Positions 1-11,073 of a DNA stretch of 40,939 nt are shown in pieces. This DNA comes from Ophryocystis elektroscirrha (taxonomy: Eukaryota; Apicomplexa; Conoidasida; Neogregarinorida; Ophryocystidae), in contig JAQIFP010000019.1 in NCBI GenBank assembly GCA_030141585.1, positions 99,038 through 139,976 of the forward strand, read 5' to 3'. A program made the position numbers and the translations under genes. The notes under the pieces are model-generated. The model was not told the origin of the DNA, did no database searches, and saw only the letters and a list, made by a program, of their open reading frames with translations. Each line of letters begins with the position of its first letter. Position 1 is the stretch's first letter.

Positions 1-230
1 ACCCTATAAATAAGAATAGATAATAAAGTTCAAATGAATGGTAATAAAATTAAATTTAAATATGTTTAAGTAGGGTTTCATATATTAATCAATAAATATT
101 TATAAACTTAAATATATAACTATATATATATATACAAATATATATATAGTTACATAATATATATATATATATATATATAATTGAAAAATATGATATTTAA
201 TTATACGCTCATGGTTTGAATAAGTTTCAG
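1..230 (+). other. probable intron or 5' flank of the first gene
   Basis: AT-rich sequence with no open coding frame, including a (TA)n run near 159-179. It ends with a plausible 3' splice site, TTTCAG at 225-230, directly before the first coding exon. The coding frame has an in-frame stop at 198-200 and no in-frame ATG, so the gene's start lies upstream, most likely outside the window. Confidence 0.5.
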
Positions 231-1903
231 AGGAGTTTGCATAAGCAAATTAACCCATCAATCGATTTAGCTGCGGCTTTATCTGAACAAGTTCGTCAAG
301 CATTATACAGAAAACAAGTTCCTTGGAACTCAAGCTTGGGAGGAATGGAGTACCAGTCAGTAATGGCATCTGTTTTAAAAACCGCACAACCAGTGATCAA
401 TCACAAACTGTTTCCTATTTGCAATGAACATACAGCGTTCAACATGAGTGCATATCCACCGAAAAAATATTACATAGCGACAACTGATAAATGCGTGCCC
501 ATTACAAACGACAAAATTGAAAACTATTCACACTCAGCACTATTTAAGAAGTCCTCGTTAAACAACTTTGCAAATCCGAAATGTGATTCAGACTCCCTTA
601 TGTTTTACAAAAAGAACGCACTGCTCAAAGTTGCACCTAAAAGTCCAAGTTTTATAAAAGAGCAGCGTGTTGCGAAACCGGCAAACGTTAATACCAATAA
701 ATCACCTGCTTCGAACTCAGCACATATACTTTCAAAAAAACATTCCAGCCGAACAAATGTTGACTTGCAAAACAAAAATTCTGGTAACTATTAATTACTT
801 CATATAATTTTCATATTATTTGATTTATACACTTTCATAATATATTTAATTTTTTAAATGTTGTTTGTATATATATAATAAAAAATTACTAAATTATGTA
901 TTATTTATTTTTTTTTTTATATTAAAAATATAATTATATAATTGAAAGAAAAATTATAAGGCCCTAATATTATATAGTATAATACATTAAGTATTTTGTA
1001 TAATCTTATATTGTTGCATATTTAAACAAAATTTGATTTATTCCCTATTGTTTAGATCAACAATTGGGTGCTTTTGTATCTAGTTCGCTAGAAGAAGCCA
1101 AGATTCGAGTAAAACGATTAACTATAACGGATATTCAATCACCTCGAAGCCAAAATCCATACAAGAAAATTTACGATAAGCCAGTCAATAGAAAACGTTA
1201 TTCCAAAGAAGATAAAAAAAACACTACATTGATCGATTTTAAACAATATAATACTGCATATCAACTTTACTGTAACTTGCATTTCTATAATCAATCGAGT
1301 GATTGTAAGTATATTAATTAAACGTTACTTTATTATACATACATTATATTTTGAATATATATATTTATATATGTTTGTATCTATTTTATAAAAAAAATTT
1401 AACTGTATTTTTAATAACTAATAAAATACAGTATATTTCGTATAAAAAATATACTTTATAGCTTTATATGTAATTAATGCGCAATAAATGATCAATTCTA
1501 TTATATTATTTGTTTATATTATATATATCTAATACATACATATTATATATATATAATATATAATACAAAAAATTAATTTGTATCTTATTACAGTCATGGG
1601 TAGCTCATTTATTTAATCATTTTATTAGGACTTATAATTCACGAGATTTATCAAAAAGATATATTAATATAATATATTAATATTTTATATATTAATATTA
1701 TATATATATCATTTTATAAAACATATGTATAAGAACTGTCAATAATATAATATTATACTCAAATTATTAATCATATATATATGTTGATATATATAAAATA
1801 TATGAATGTAAAATAATATATATAGAGATTTTATGTCGTATATGCCATATAAAAGGATAATAACATTGATATTTGCATTATCTATGTATTGTATATACAA
1901 TTG

Positions 1904-1934
<31 letters not shown>

Positions 1935-4900
1935 ACATAGATGAATGATATATAATTGTATTAGCTCTCAAAATTTTATTTTATATTTTTAATATATAGT
2001 AATAATCTAATTTTTTTTTATTATAGATATAAATAACACTCATGCAATGCAATTTCGGCACTGGTTAAATGAGCGAAAATCCAATACACAGAGTATGTTA
2101 CTAGAACCTCGAGTTACTCGTTCTCAAGGACGCATAGATGAAATAGAGTTACCCAGACTCCGAAAAGAACCACGTACAAATCCGTCAAATCAAAAACTTA
2201 TTGTTGAAGACACTGGTTTCTTTGAATCACTTTCAAGTGATCCTCTAGCGCGTCTTTTCGCTTCTCTAAATTCTTACTCACAGCGTTTATTAAAATCAAC
2301 AGATGTTCCATCGAAAGACCATCATAAATTACTGACTCACTGTTTAAAATGGTCGTATATAAATCCATTTATCTCTACTCAAGTGCAAGACTCAAAACAA
2401 TCTATTATCAATAGACTACTAGATACAACTATTCCTAAATCAATAAAATCCAAAAAATATGTTAGTACATATATTATTAATATAAATACAATACTTATTA
2501 ATTTAACTATATATATTTATTTATATATATACACTAGGTTATTACATTTATTATCGTATGTGTTGAATATAATAAATACCAGTAATAAAAAGACCAGTGA
2601 ATGTATAGACATTTATAATTATGATACTATAATAATAATTATAATAATAATATAATATAATTATAATACTATTATAATAATATTATAGTAAAATAATTAA
2701 TAAGCATATTTATGTTTATATATTAATTATAATAAATAATATTTAACGAAAATTTATTTTTTTTTAATTCAAGATAAATTATTTACTTATTATTAATATG
2801 AAGTATCATTTTCGATGGTTTATTATTATTTTAGGTATATCAAGAAAAATCTAATACTACAAATATTCAAGTTGTTTCTCAAGATTGGATACCTCAGAAC
2901 TGCAGTCAGAAGAAACCGCATTTGGATTCAATAAAGTGCATAACAAAAAATTCCTTTAACATTTGTTCTCGTGAATCAAAAAACCCCTATAATACTGTAA
3001 AAGCTGCTATATCGGTACCATTTACTGTATTGGATGATACGGTATATGGTTGTCCCGTATATGAAACAGCTAATGCTCTCTGTACCCCTTTAGCATCTTA
3101 TTCATGGAATCCTGAAGAAAAACTTGATAGCTATGTCTCCAAAGACACTGCATATATTCCTGTATTGATAAATTTAAAATATAGTGATAAATTACACACT
3201 CTACGTTTGAGCAAGTTACCGAATGAAATCTTTTCTCCTTATCCTTTTTTAAGTGACCATTGTTCCTTACAAAAATATAGCACACCCATCAAAACTTTTC
3301 TTCTTTGGTTACAGACATTACAAGGAACCACTGTGGAGACTGATTCCACTGATCCCGAAAAAGAATTTATTATGGGATCATTTAATAATACAACATTTAT
3401 CAAAACCATAAATGTCCCAGAATATTTATTAACAGAAAAAGTGCAATGTATAGATTTGAAGTTACTATTCCATTATAGTAATATACACCGTATAGTATCA
3501 ATAATGAAAAAACATATTTCCAACAAAGAACAGCTCCCGCCTAAAGGGAAAGGTTGGTTCCGTAAAGGTAAAGGTTATACATACAAAGATCCATCTTTAT
3601 ATCCGATAAATAAACTAATAAATTCTAATCCAAATCTTCCAAAAGTTCCTCCGAGGCCAAAAGGGCGTCCTTTTAAATATAAATTCCCATCTCCTACCAT
3701 GGATAATGGGGAAATTCCAAGAAAAACTAGTGACAATTTTGTGAAAATGCCTCCTACAAAAAAAAAATATCAGCCTCCATGTAAACTTGAAGATGTAGAT
3801 AGTGAACCTGATTCGCCTGAGTTGAGTCCATCAAATAATCAATCCAAAAATAGTGAACAATCAACACTAATTAAACACCAAGCTAATACAAAAAAATCTT
3901 CTTTTCAGTCCCTCCCTTCGAAAAACCAGAACCCATCCTCTGATTTCGTTTCTTTAGATAAATCCGAAGTTGCTCCAACTAATGTCGATTTATCTTTGTC
4001 ACCTGCATCAGATAGTCTCTGTTCATTTAAGAGTTCTCTTTCGATAATTGATTCTCTAGTTCAGGAGTCGAATCAACTTTCATTCACAAAGATATCTTCA
4101 GAAAAAAAATCCCAATGTAATTCATTCTTCAAAAAACCTCCGTCTCCAAAATTCCAACCGCCTCTTAAAATAAATAATTCCGAACAGGTTCCTTTTAAAA
4201 CAGCTTCTTCACCGAACCAAACAAAAAACAACCTTCTAGGAACTTCTCCTTTATTTGAGTCTTCATTTAAAGCACCAGAAATTTTACAGTCATCTTTTAC
4301 CGACCAAATAATGACAGATTCTCCAAAAGGTGAAGTTTCTCAACAAGAAAATATGACATCAAATATAAAGAAGCTTGTTACAGTAACCACTTCTTCAAAT
4401 GAAGCTCTGCTACAAGAATGCTCTACTAATAACATTTCTGAAGTCAAAAAATCTTCAAAAAAATCCTTTGAAAATAGCAATTTTACGGAAATGTCTGCCA
4501 GTGACACTTCTTCAAACAAAACGACCTCAGAAGGACCATTTAAAAAAGAACCTTATTCAGAAGTTGTTTCCGATAAAGAAAGCCTCTCAACGAAAAGTTG
4601 CTTTAATAGTACTAACATAAATAATGCCAGTAAAAATGAGTCTTCTTGTGAGGGTTTTGATGACATGGCTTCACTCGAAAAAATACCTTCTCAGAAAACT
4701 TCTCCTTCAAAAGAATTACAGTCAGATGATAACTGTCAAAATGAACCAAAAGAGATATTAAACTCAAAAGTTTCTCCCACAAAAAACTCTCCAAAGAATG
4801 AAGAAACTTTAAAAATTATCAATCCTAAAAGCGATTCCCAAAAAAAATTTCATGAAAGTATATTTAACGAAATTCAGTGTATAAAAAATTCTCCTAAAAC

Positions 4901-5339
4901 GTGCAACATGGAAGTGAACAATTTGCCTTCTCCCCATCAACCTTATTCTATTCGCAATGTAAAACAAAAACCTTCTATGTTTCAAATAAATTTGTTATCT
5001 AAACAGCTTGGTTCATATCAGCAGCCTCCATTTAACAAAAACTTTATATGTCCCAAACGCTTCTCTAAACAGTTTCAATTTCCTCCAAAATTTTTCCCTA
5101 AGAACTGGTCCTTAATGCCGCAAAATTTTACTAAAAGTATTTGCCCTACAGAAAACTCGTCATATTTCTTGAATTCAACGGAAATGTTCAAACCACATCC
5201 TCCTTCATTATCAGTAAATAAAGCGCGCTTACCTTTATATAAACCTTCGCTGCAAGAATTAATACCAGAATTACTTAAACGTTCCCCTCTGCTTGTACAG
5301 GATTTCCAACCCATTTTATTCCACGGAAGTTTTCAATAA
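231..5339 (+). CDS. unknown Ser/Lys/Pro-rich disordered protein, 5'-partial
   Basis: Four exons can be joined in phase: 231-783, 1056-1304, 2027-2460 and 2835-5339, giving at least 1246 residues ending at TAA. The first exon lacks a start codon, so the N-terminus lies upstream. I do not recognise the family. Exon 3 is basic and more ordered-looking (HWLNERK near its start, then a helical stretch). The last exon is one long, low-complexity tract rich in Ser, Lys, Pro and Asn with many SP/TP dipeptides. It has a Gly-Lys-rich segment (KGKGWFRKGKG) and an AT-hook-like RPKGRPFK around 3655-3690. The extreme C-terminus is Pro/Phe-rich. These traits fit a nuclear or phosphoregulated scaffold, but that is inference. 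The introns are long and AT-rich except the 272-nt first one. The gene converges on the hydroxylase-like gene 147 bp downstream. Confidence 0.75.
1305..2026 (+). other. long AT-rich intron of the first gene
   Basis: Intron of about 720 nt starting GTAAGT at 1305 and ending TTATAG at 2026. It consists of degenerate TA repeats, including a (TA)n run near 1910-1935. I see no conserved coding sequence on either strand. The next intron (2461-2834) is similar, with ATA/ATT-rich sequence near 2620-2690. Confidence 0.6.
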
Positions 5340-5486
5340 ATACAATTTTTTTTGTACTTTTTATAATAAATTGTCTTTAATTACTAAACTTTTTTTCAAT
5401 AAAAAAAAATTTAAAAAATATAATTATATCGAATATTTTACATATATACATAAACACACAGCTACTTTTCTTAAATACATTTTAGC

Positions 5487-6715
5487 CTAGATATAATCAT
5501 CTTGCGAAATAGCTCCGGGTATCCAAGCACATACTGTGTAAAATTTTTCATCACATTTATCAATTTCTACTTCAACAGCGCGAGATCTAATTTTTTAATA
5601 AATCACATACATTTTTTACTTATATATTAAAAACCTATCGCTGTGTAATTGTACATTTATTTTTTCTTCTTTGTCTTTATTACGTACATATAACGTGTAT
5701 GTACCCCCGCTATAAGGCTAATAAAAAATATACTGAAAATTTGCATAAATTACTTCTGGTAAATTTGGAAAATATATGGCGGAAAATTTTCGACCAGAAT
5801 CTTTATCTTTTAAACAGCTGCTGTCCGAATGTCGATTTGAACAAGATTTATTTGAGTCAAATACATTTACTTTGATATGAAAAATTTTTTGGCATAATAA
5901 ATTTGCACGTTTGTTAAGCTCATAAGGTAAGTATAAAAACTTGAGCAATAAATGTGATAAACCCTACGACTTTGGTTTTTTTTTTAATTAAAACCTTTTG
6001 TGTTTCACTATCAAGTTTCCCTTCATGAACCCAACACATTCGATACGCATTTTCAGTTAATAAATTAGACTAAAAACATCAAAAATTTATCAATACTATG
6101 TCTGTACATTTTTATGTTTACGCTTACATAATCTTTCACATATATATATAAAATATAAATATATTGCCAATATACTAAATAATAATTTATGTATGTACAT
6201 AAATATAATTACATATATATATGTATATAAAGAAATAATATACACATATCTTTATAACATAAATTAGATTTATTTATAGTTAAATTAATTAACTTCATTA
6301 ATATTATACATATATCAATATATATGTATATGTATATAAATATATATAATATCTATGTATATATATATTTATAGTACCTATGTATATATATATGGATATA
6401 TATATACGTATATATATATATATAGCTTAATCACATAAAATTGAATTCATTCATAGTATGATATATATATATATATATATATAGATGTATTACATTGAAT
6501 CTATATTAATAATGTGTCGATTTAATGAGTTTGGTTGTACCAGTACAATTAAGTTAATATTACATATTCATTGATTTGGCCATCGAAATCAAGATCTTGT
6601 AGTTCTTGGTAGACAAGGGACCGCATCTGCAATAATATGAAATAAATTTTATTTGTACATCTTCTCCAATAAACCCATCTTGAATGGCGTAACCATTCTG
6701 CATTAAACTGGCCAT
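5487..6715 (-). CDS. prolyl 4-hydroxylase-like 2OG/Fe(II) dioxygenase
   Basis: Six exons, all in phase: 6659-6715, 6564-6626, 5995-6069, 5754-5963, 5635-5717 and 5487-5586, giving 195 residues. The fold order matches the PHD/EGLN and small P4H family. It opens with an N-terminal NGYAIQDGFIG. Next come the first iron-ligand motif HSD (H110, D112) and RKFSAIYFPN, equivalent to the conserved Tyr-Leu-Asn strand. SGGTYTLYV then matches the SGG-containing strand, and SDR leads into an EVEI strand, followed by KFYTVCAWIPG with Lys177 as the likely 2OG carboxylate contact. At the position of the second iron-binding His (PHEV in EGLN) this protein has Val167 (RAVEV), so it may be inactive or bind metal atypically. 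Such enzymes hydroxylate prolines (HIF, Skp1, ribosomal uS12, collagen); the substrate here is unknown. No signal peptide is visible. Start: ATG with G at +4, after an upstream in-frame stop. Confidence 0.7.
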
Positions 6716-6914
6716 GCTGTCGTTTGTTAAACAGTTGCAAAAAGTGTGTTTATTAGCTAAAAATATTCAAATGAATATATATTTTGTAATTGTATATATA
6801 TATGTATATATATATATATATATATTTTTAAATATAAATTGATATTATAAATATATGTTTTATTATATGTATATACTTGTATAAGTAATAATTATATATT
6901 TACTTAAAGACTTG

Positions 6915-6972
<58 letters not shown>

Positions 6973-7343
6973 TGTAATTATGTTTTTTTAATAAGTTAGA
7001 AACTCGTTTAATACTTAATTATATCATTTCATATTCATTTCAATAGCATAAACTATCTATACTAAGTTAAAAATTTTATTTATTTATAAAAATTATTTTA
7101 TTTCGAGTGTTATAATATTGTTTAATAATGCAATTTTCGTAGCTACCTAATATTAAAAATTTTGAATATTAAAAACATTACATTATATCTATAACTTTAT
7201 ATGCAGGAAAAAGTGAATAAACTTGATTAATAAGGAAAGATATTTTAAAAATAATTTTAATTACTTGGAGTTGCTATCAGCCCTAGTTCCCTTGTGGCGT
7301 CTCTTTGATTTTCAATATACTACTAAATGGCTCATCAGACAAT
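6716..7343. other. intergenic AT-rich spacer
   Basis: Spacer between two tandem - strand genes, serving as 5' flank of the hydroxylase-like gene and 3' flank of the 133-aa gene. It is nearly all A+T, with a long (TA)n run at about 6918-6968. No gene is supported; an open frame on the + strand at 7223-7408 lies opposite the real - strand exon. Confidence 0.6.
6918..6968. repeat. (TA)n microsatellite
   Basis: Uninterrupted TA dinucleotide run of roughly 50 bp, one of the longest in the window. Comparable runs lie near 30643-30688, 32653-32690, 37847-37884 and 39111-39141, all in introns or spacers. They are probably length-variable. Confidence 0.9.
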
Positions 7344-8055
7344 TTAGCTCACAAGAGTTTGTATCTTCTTTACTAGAACAAAGACCAAAGCTTCTTTCAA
7401 TACTTTAGTCCTAATAACCTTGAGATCATGAGAGCTAATTGGATAAACATTTTCTGCCACACTTTAATTTATTTTCGAATATTACTGTCAGAATAAATAA
7501 TTTTTCCGTAAACATCTGCTGCTTTTTCTAACGCTTGAGGAATCACTGAAACAAGTTCAAAATCCTTTAAAGCTTGATCCGCGAGCATTCCCAAGTAATC
7601 ATCTGATATAAGAAATGGATTACTTAGACTAGTCAGAATACAAGTTTTATAACACAAAAAACAAGAATTCAAGTATTCTTAAGTGCATGGATATATTACA
7701 CTAAAACACATAAAGTCTATTATTGATAATTAAAATAGATATATTTAGAGAATTTATGCATAAATATTTATTAGTTTCTAATTTCTATATTTATATATAT
7801 ATATGTATATAGGTTTATTTCTTTTCTTTTATATATAGTGTATACCGGGAGATTTTTGGAGTTTATATGTATGATTATGGCTGTGATTTTGGTATAGAAA
7901 TTTGGTACCCGTACCAGCTCTAAAGGTAAAAATTGAATTATATTTATAAAATACCTGACAGCCGATTCAAGCTGCCGAATCGTATTGTTATCTGACAAAA
8001 TAGACTTGCATATAGCTGTTATTTTGCTCGTTTCATGCTCGTTCCAAGTAAGCAT
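7344..8055 (-). CDS. unknown small helical protein
   Basis: Four in-phase exons: 7955-8055, 7846-7919, 7486-7602 and 7344-7453, giving 133 residues. Two introns are 32 and 35 nt, and one of 243 nt is AT-rich. The protein starts MLTWNEHETSKITAICKSIL and continues with a charged region (IRQLESAVRAGTG). It ends in an amphipathic, Leu/Val/Lys-rich helix pattern (LKEALVFVLVKKIQ). I do not recognise a family. There is no signal peptide or clear membrane span. I placed the start at the ATG at 8053-8055. An upstream in-frame ATG at 8110-8112 would overlap the start of the divergent eIF2B-like gene and is less likely. The gene shares a 33-bp spacer with that divergent gene. Confidence 0.6.
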
Positions 8056-8088
8056 AAAGTGGGACCTTTTACTTCTGTGAAAGAACAA
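8056..8088. promoter_or_regulatory. 33-bp divergent start-codon spacer
   Basis: Only 33 bp separate the predicted ATG of the - strand 133-aa gene (8055) from that of the + strand eIF2B-gamma-like gene (8089). Any promoter must be bidirectional or overlap the coding regions, and 5' UTRs must be very short or overlapping. No TATA box is visible within it. This depends on both start choices being right. Confidence 0.4.
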
Positions 8089-8546
8089 ATGACTGCGGTA
8101 ATTAAAAAACATTAATCAATTTACTGAATAGGTTTTCATAATTGACACTGCATCAATTAATAAAAATGTTCATTTAACACCCTTTGGTCCTAGTACATTA
8201 TATCACATTTTATATGATCGTATATGCAATATTCCAGGTCTTGATATAACAGGTATTTTTTCTTACATATGTATATATAATAAATATATGCGATTATCGA
8301 AATTAACGTTATTTATACACGCATGTTAATATATATGTACTATTCAATAATTTCCCCTTACAAATGTAGATTTATTTATGCAGGTTTTTATGAAAAGTAT
8401 CTGTGTAAACGGATACAAATAAATTATATTTATATATGTGGTTTATATAGTTATTTATTTATATTTGTATTGTTATACTTTGACATTTATAAGTATATAT
8501 ATGCATGTTGAATATATATTTACTAATTCAAATTATAAATAAATAC

Positions 8547-8577
<31 letters not shown>

Positions 8578-10096
8578 CTAATAGTATAATTAATATTAAT
8601 AATAACTATTAATAGTAATTACTAGCAGTGTTTATACACCCTAACTATATGTTTATATATGTTCTATAGAAATATATTGCTACCATATATATATTGTATA
8701 TAAAGCCTTATATTATTTAGCTTATACACTCAGTTTTAGACATACTTTTTTATACAAAAAACAAATTGATCAAACAAGAAAATTTACATAATAACATCAA
8801 AATAAGATACGATTTAGCCCCGAATACCATACTTGAAAATCTTCAACGTCTACATGTAAGATTAATTAACTAACTTCATAAGAATTCAGACAGATCAAGT
8901 TTTTATTATAGGTTTAGATTATTTGGGTCCACTTTATTGGAACGAACTGCTTCGTAGCACACATATAAATTCTAATACACTTCAGAAAAATTTCATAATA
9001 ACTCTCTAGCTACTACTTTACTTTCTGAAGACGAAAGTAAACATGAAAATGTAAACTAAATAAGTACAATCATATTTAAAAAAAATTATATACACATGTA
9101 ATTTTTATAAACAAATTCATATACATTTCTAGATATAGATATATACATATAATAATTCTATAAAAATATATATATATATATAAATATATAAATATAATAA
9201 ATTGATAAAATAAATGTATGATTAATTTAAATGGTATATATATATAATTTACTTATAATATATATAGCTATATATATATATATATAGATATGTATATAAG
9301 TATATAATAAATTTAAAAGATATTTATATAATTAATCTGTAAGATATATATATATATATATATATATATTTTTAAATTTTTTTAAAAAATATATACTTTT
9401 AATTAGTTTGTAAAATACATAAAAATATATATATATAATAGATTTTGATGATATGTATAATTTATCCATAAGATATATATATATATATGATTTATGAGAT
9501 ATATGTATATTTATATATGTGATAAATTGTATAAACATTTATAAATATTCAAATTTTAGATGGAGCTATTGATTGAGATAGAAATTTATTGAAAGATAAT
9601 GATTTTTTTAGGAAAACTTATGTGCTGGAGCATATAATAAAGATAACTTGATATATTTGAGTAAAATTATAAAAATAACCACGCTCTGAGTAGGGAGTTT
9701 AAGTTTTTTGAAGAAAAATAACCAAATTAAAATAGCGTGTTCTTTGTTGTGAGTGTATAATAAACAAATACGATTTTACAGAGAAAAGTATCCAGATGCT
9801 CTTTTGAAAATGAACCTTGTTTTTTTGAATAATACACTGTTTTATCGAAAAGCGTTAATGCGTGCATTGAGCTCCTTACACTGTGAAGCAGAGACGCCTA
9901 ATATTTTCGTAATCTTAATTAATTATTAATTGTACTAAACAGTTTACAGCTTTAGAGTTCCTAGTTGCCACTCAAGGTCAAATATGTCCAAATGAAAAGA
10001 TTGAAACTGACGACTGGTATGGAAGTAGTGTATTATGAAACAACTACACAATAATAATGATATATAATAATTATATATTATATTAATAATTATAAT

Positions 10097-10146
<50 letters not shown>

Positions 10147-10990
10147 TATAGTAATAATTATAATAATATGAATAATAATAATTAAAATAATAATGATATT
10201 AATATAATAATGACAGCCTTTATAATGTACTTATAATTTTTTTAATTTATAATATTAATAATTATTAATCGAGTAATTATATATAAGAACTTTATGTAGA
10301 TATAGCTAAATAAAAAAATAATAAAAAAGTAAAATATAAATAAACTAAACAATTTATTATTTAATAATTTATAATAATTTATAATAATTAATAACTTTGA
10401 AAATAAAAAGTTTCAAGATTTATGAATTATTTTTATAGTAATATGAATAATTTCACTGTTTCGTTTGTGAAAGCTGAAAAAAGTCGAATCCTTGACCTAC
10501 CCACTACGTGTCTTCAATCAAATAACTACGTTAATATCTTATTGAAAGTATATAATATGATTATATGATTGGTTTTCAAGTGCGTGTTAAAATCTCAAGA
10601 GCAACAAGAAGCTCTCAGAGAGCTAGAGCTCCCACAAAGTATTGTAGATAAGATAACTACTATGGTAATTTTTTTTTTTTTTTTTTTTATAAAATGCAGA
10701 AAAAAAACCGCTCAAATATTGTCGAAGAATGTACCGATATAGCTGAATCCGCTGAAGTTTACAGCAGTTATATATGTTAGACATAAAAAGATATATATTT
10801 TCTTAGGTTCTCAGTCGAAAATAGATCATGACGTTCTGGTTAAAAGCTCCATTATATATAACGGAGCTATATTAAAGGAAAAGTAATATTTTTTAAGAAA
10901 ATTACTCTCCTTCGTAGTTGTGTAATTGAAAATTCAGTTATTTTCCCTCACGAAATCGTTGAAGTGGATCAAACAGTAATACATGCGTAA
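8089..10990 (+). CDS. EIF2B3: eIF2B gamma-like nucleotidyltransferase-fold subunit
   Basis: Fourteen small exons: 8089-8097, 8132-8252, 8734-8855, 8890-8953, 8986-9050, 9612-9660, 9694-9748, 9782-9908, 9943-10027, 10439-10529, 10581-10664, 10700-10766, 10807-10882 and 10918-10990, about 362 residues. The N-terminal half follows a GT-A nucleotidyltransferase layout: an opening strand MTAVFII, then GPSTLYHIL, then VFIIGLDYLG at the position of the acidic strand. The segment around SLLEKYPDALLKMNLVFLNN resembles eIF2B gamma, as does the later NNFTVSFVKAEKSRI. The end is a short hexapeptide, left-handed beta-helix-like region (SSIIYNGAILKENCVIENSV). The glycine-rich nucleotide-binding loop of active enzymes is missing, as expected for eIF2B gamma, which supports GDP/GTP exchange on eIF2. 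GMPP-type pyrophosphorylases are the alternative. All junctions close in phase except exon 9 to 10, which is off by one base. Confidence 0.6.
8253..8733 (+). other. AT-rich intron of the eIF2B-like gene
   Basis: Intron starting GTATTT and ending CTCAG at 8733, filled with TA-rich sequence. Two more long introns of this gene (9051-9611 and about 10028-10438) look the same; the latter holds an AAT/ATA trinucleotide run. I see no coding sequence in them. Open frames such as 8323-8511 and 9332-9538 are low-complexity Tyr/Ile runs from TA repeats. Confidence 0.55.
10102..10146. repeat. (AAT)n trinucleotide microsatellite
   Basis: About fifteen consecutive AAT/ATA units inside a long intron of the eIF2B-like gene. 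The flanking sequence is degenerate AAT/TAT. No function is apparent. Confidence 0.9.
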
Positions 10991-11073
10991 ATTAATGATT
11001 CTTAAACAGGTCGAAAATAGATTTGGTTATTGAATCAACCATTTGACTGGGCTTTAAATCTTAAAGTGATATT

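Noticed and set aside
211..233. ATG at 211 joined to exon 1 by a 17-nt intron
   Set aside because: No other intron in the window is near 17 nt; an upstream exon outside the window is more likely.
7223..7408. + strand open frame with plausible helical protein
   Set aside because: It overlaps the end of the - strand 133-aa gene, whose exons close in phase; the + frame has no splice partners.
7960..8112. IRQLES in the 133-aa protein resembling the C-terminal MCM helicase motif
   Set aside because: No Walker A/B or arginine-finger motifs exist upstream, and the spliced protein starts just before it; short chance similarity.
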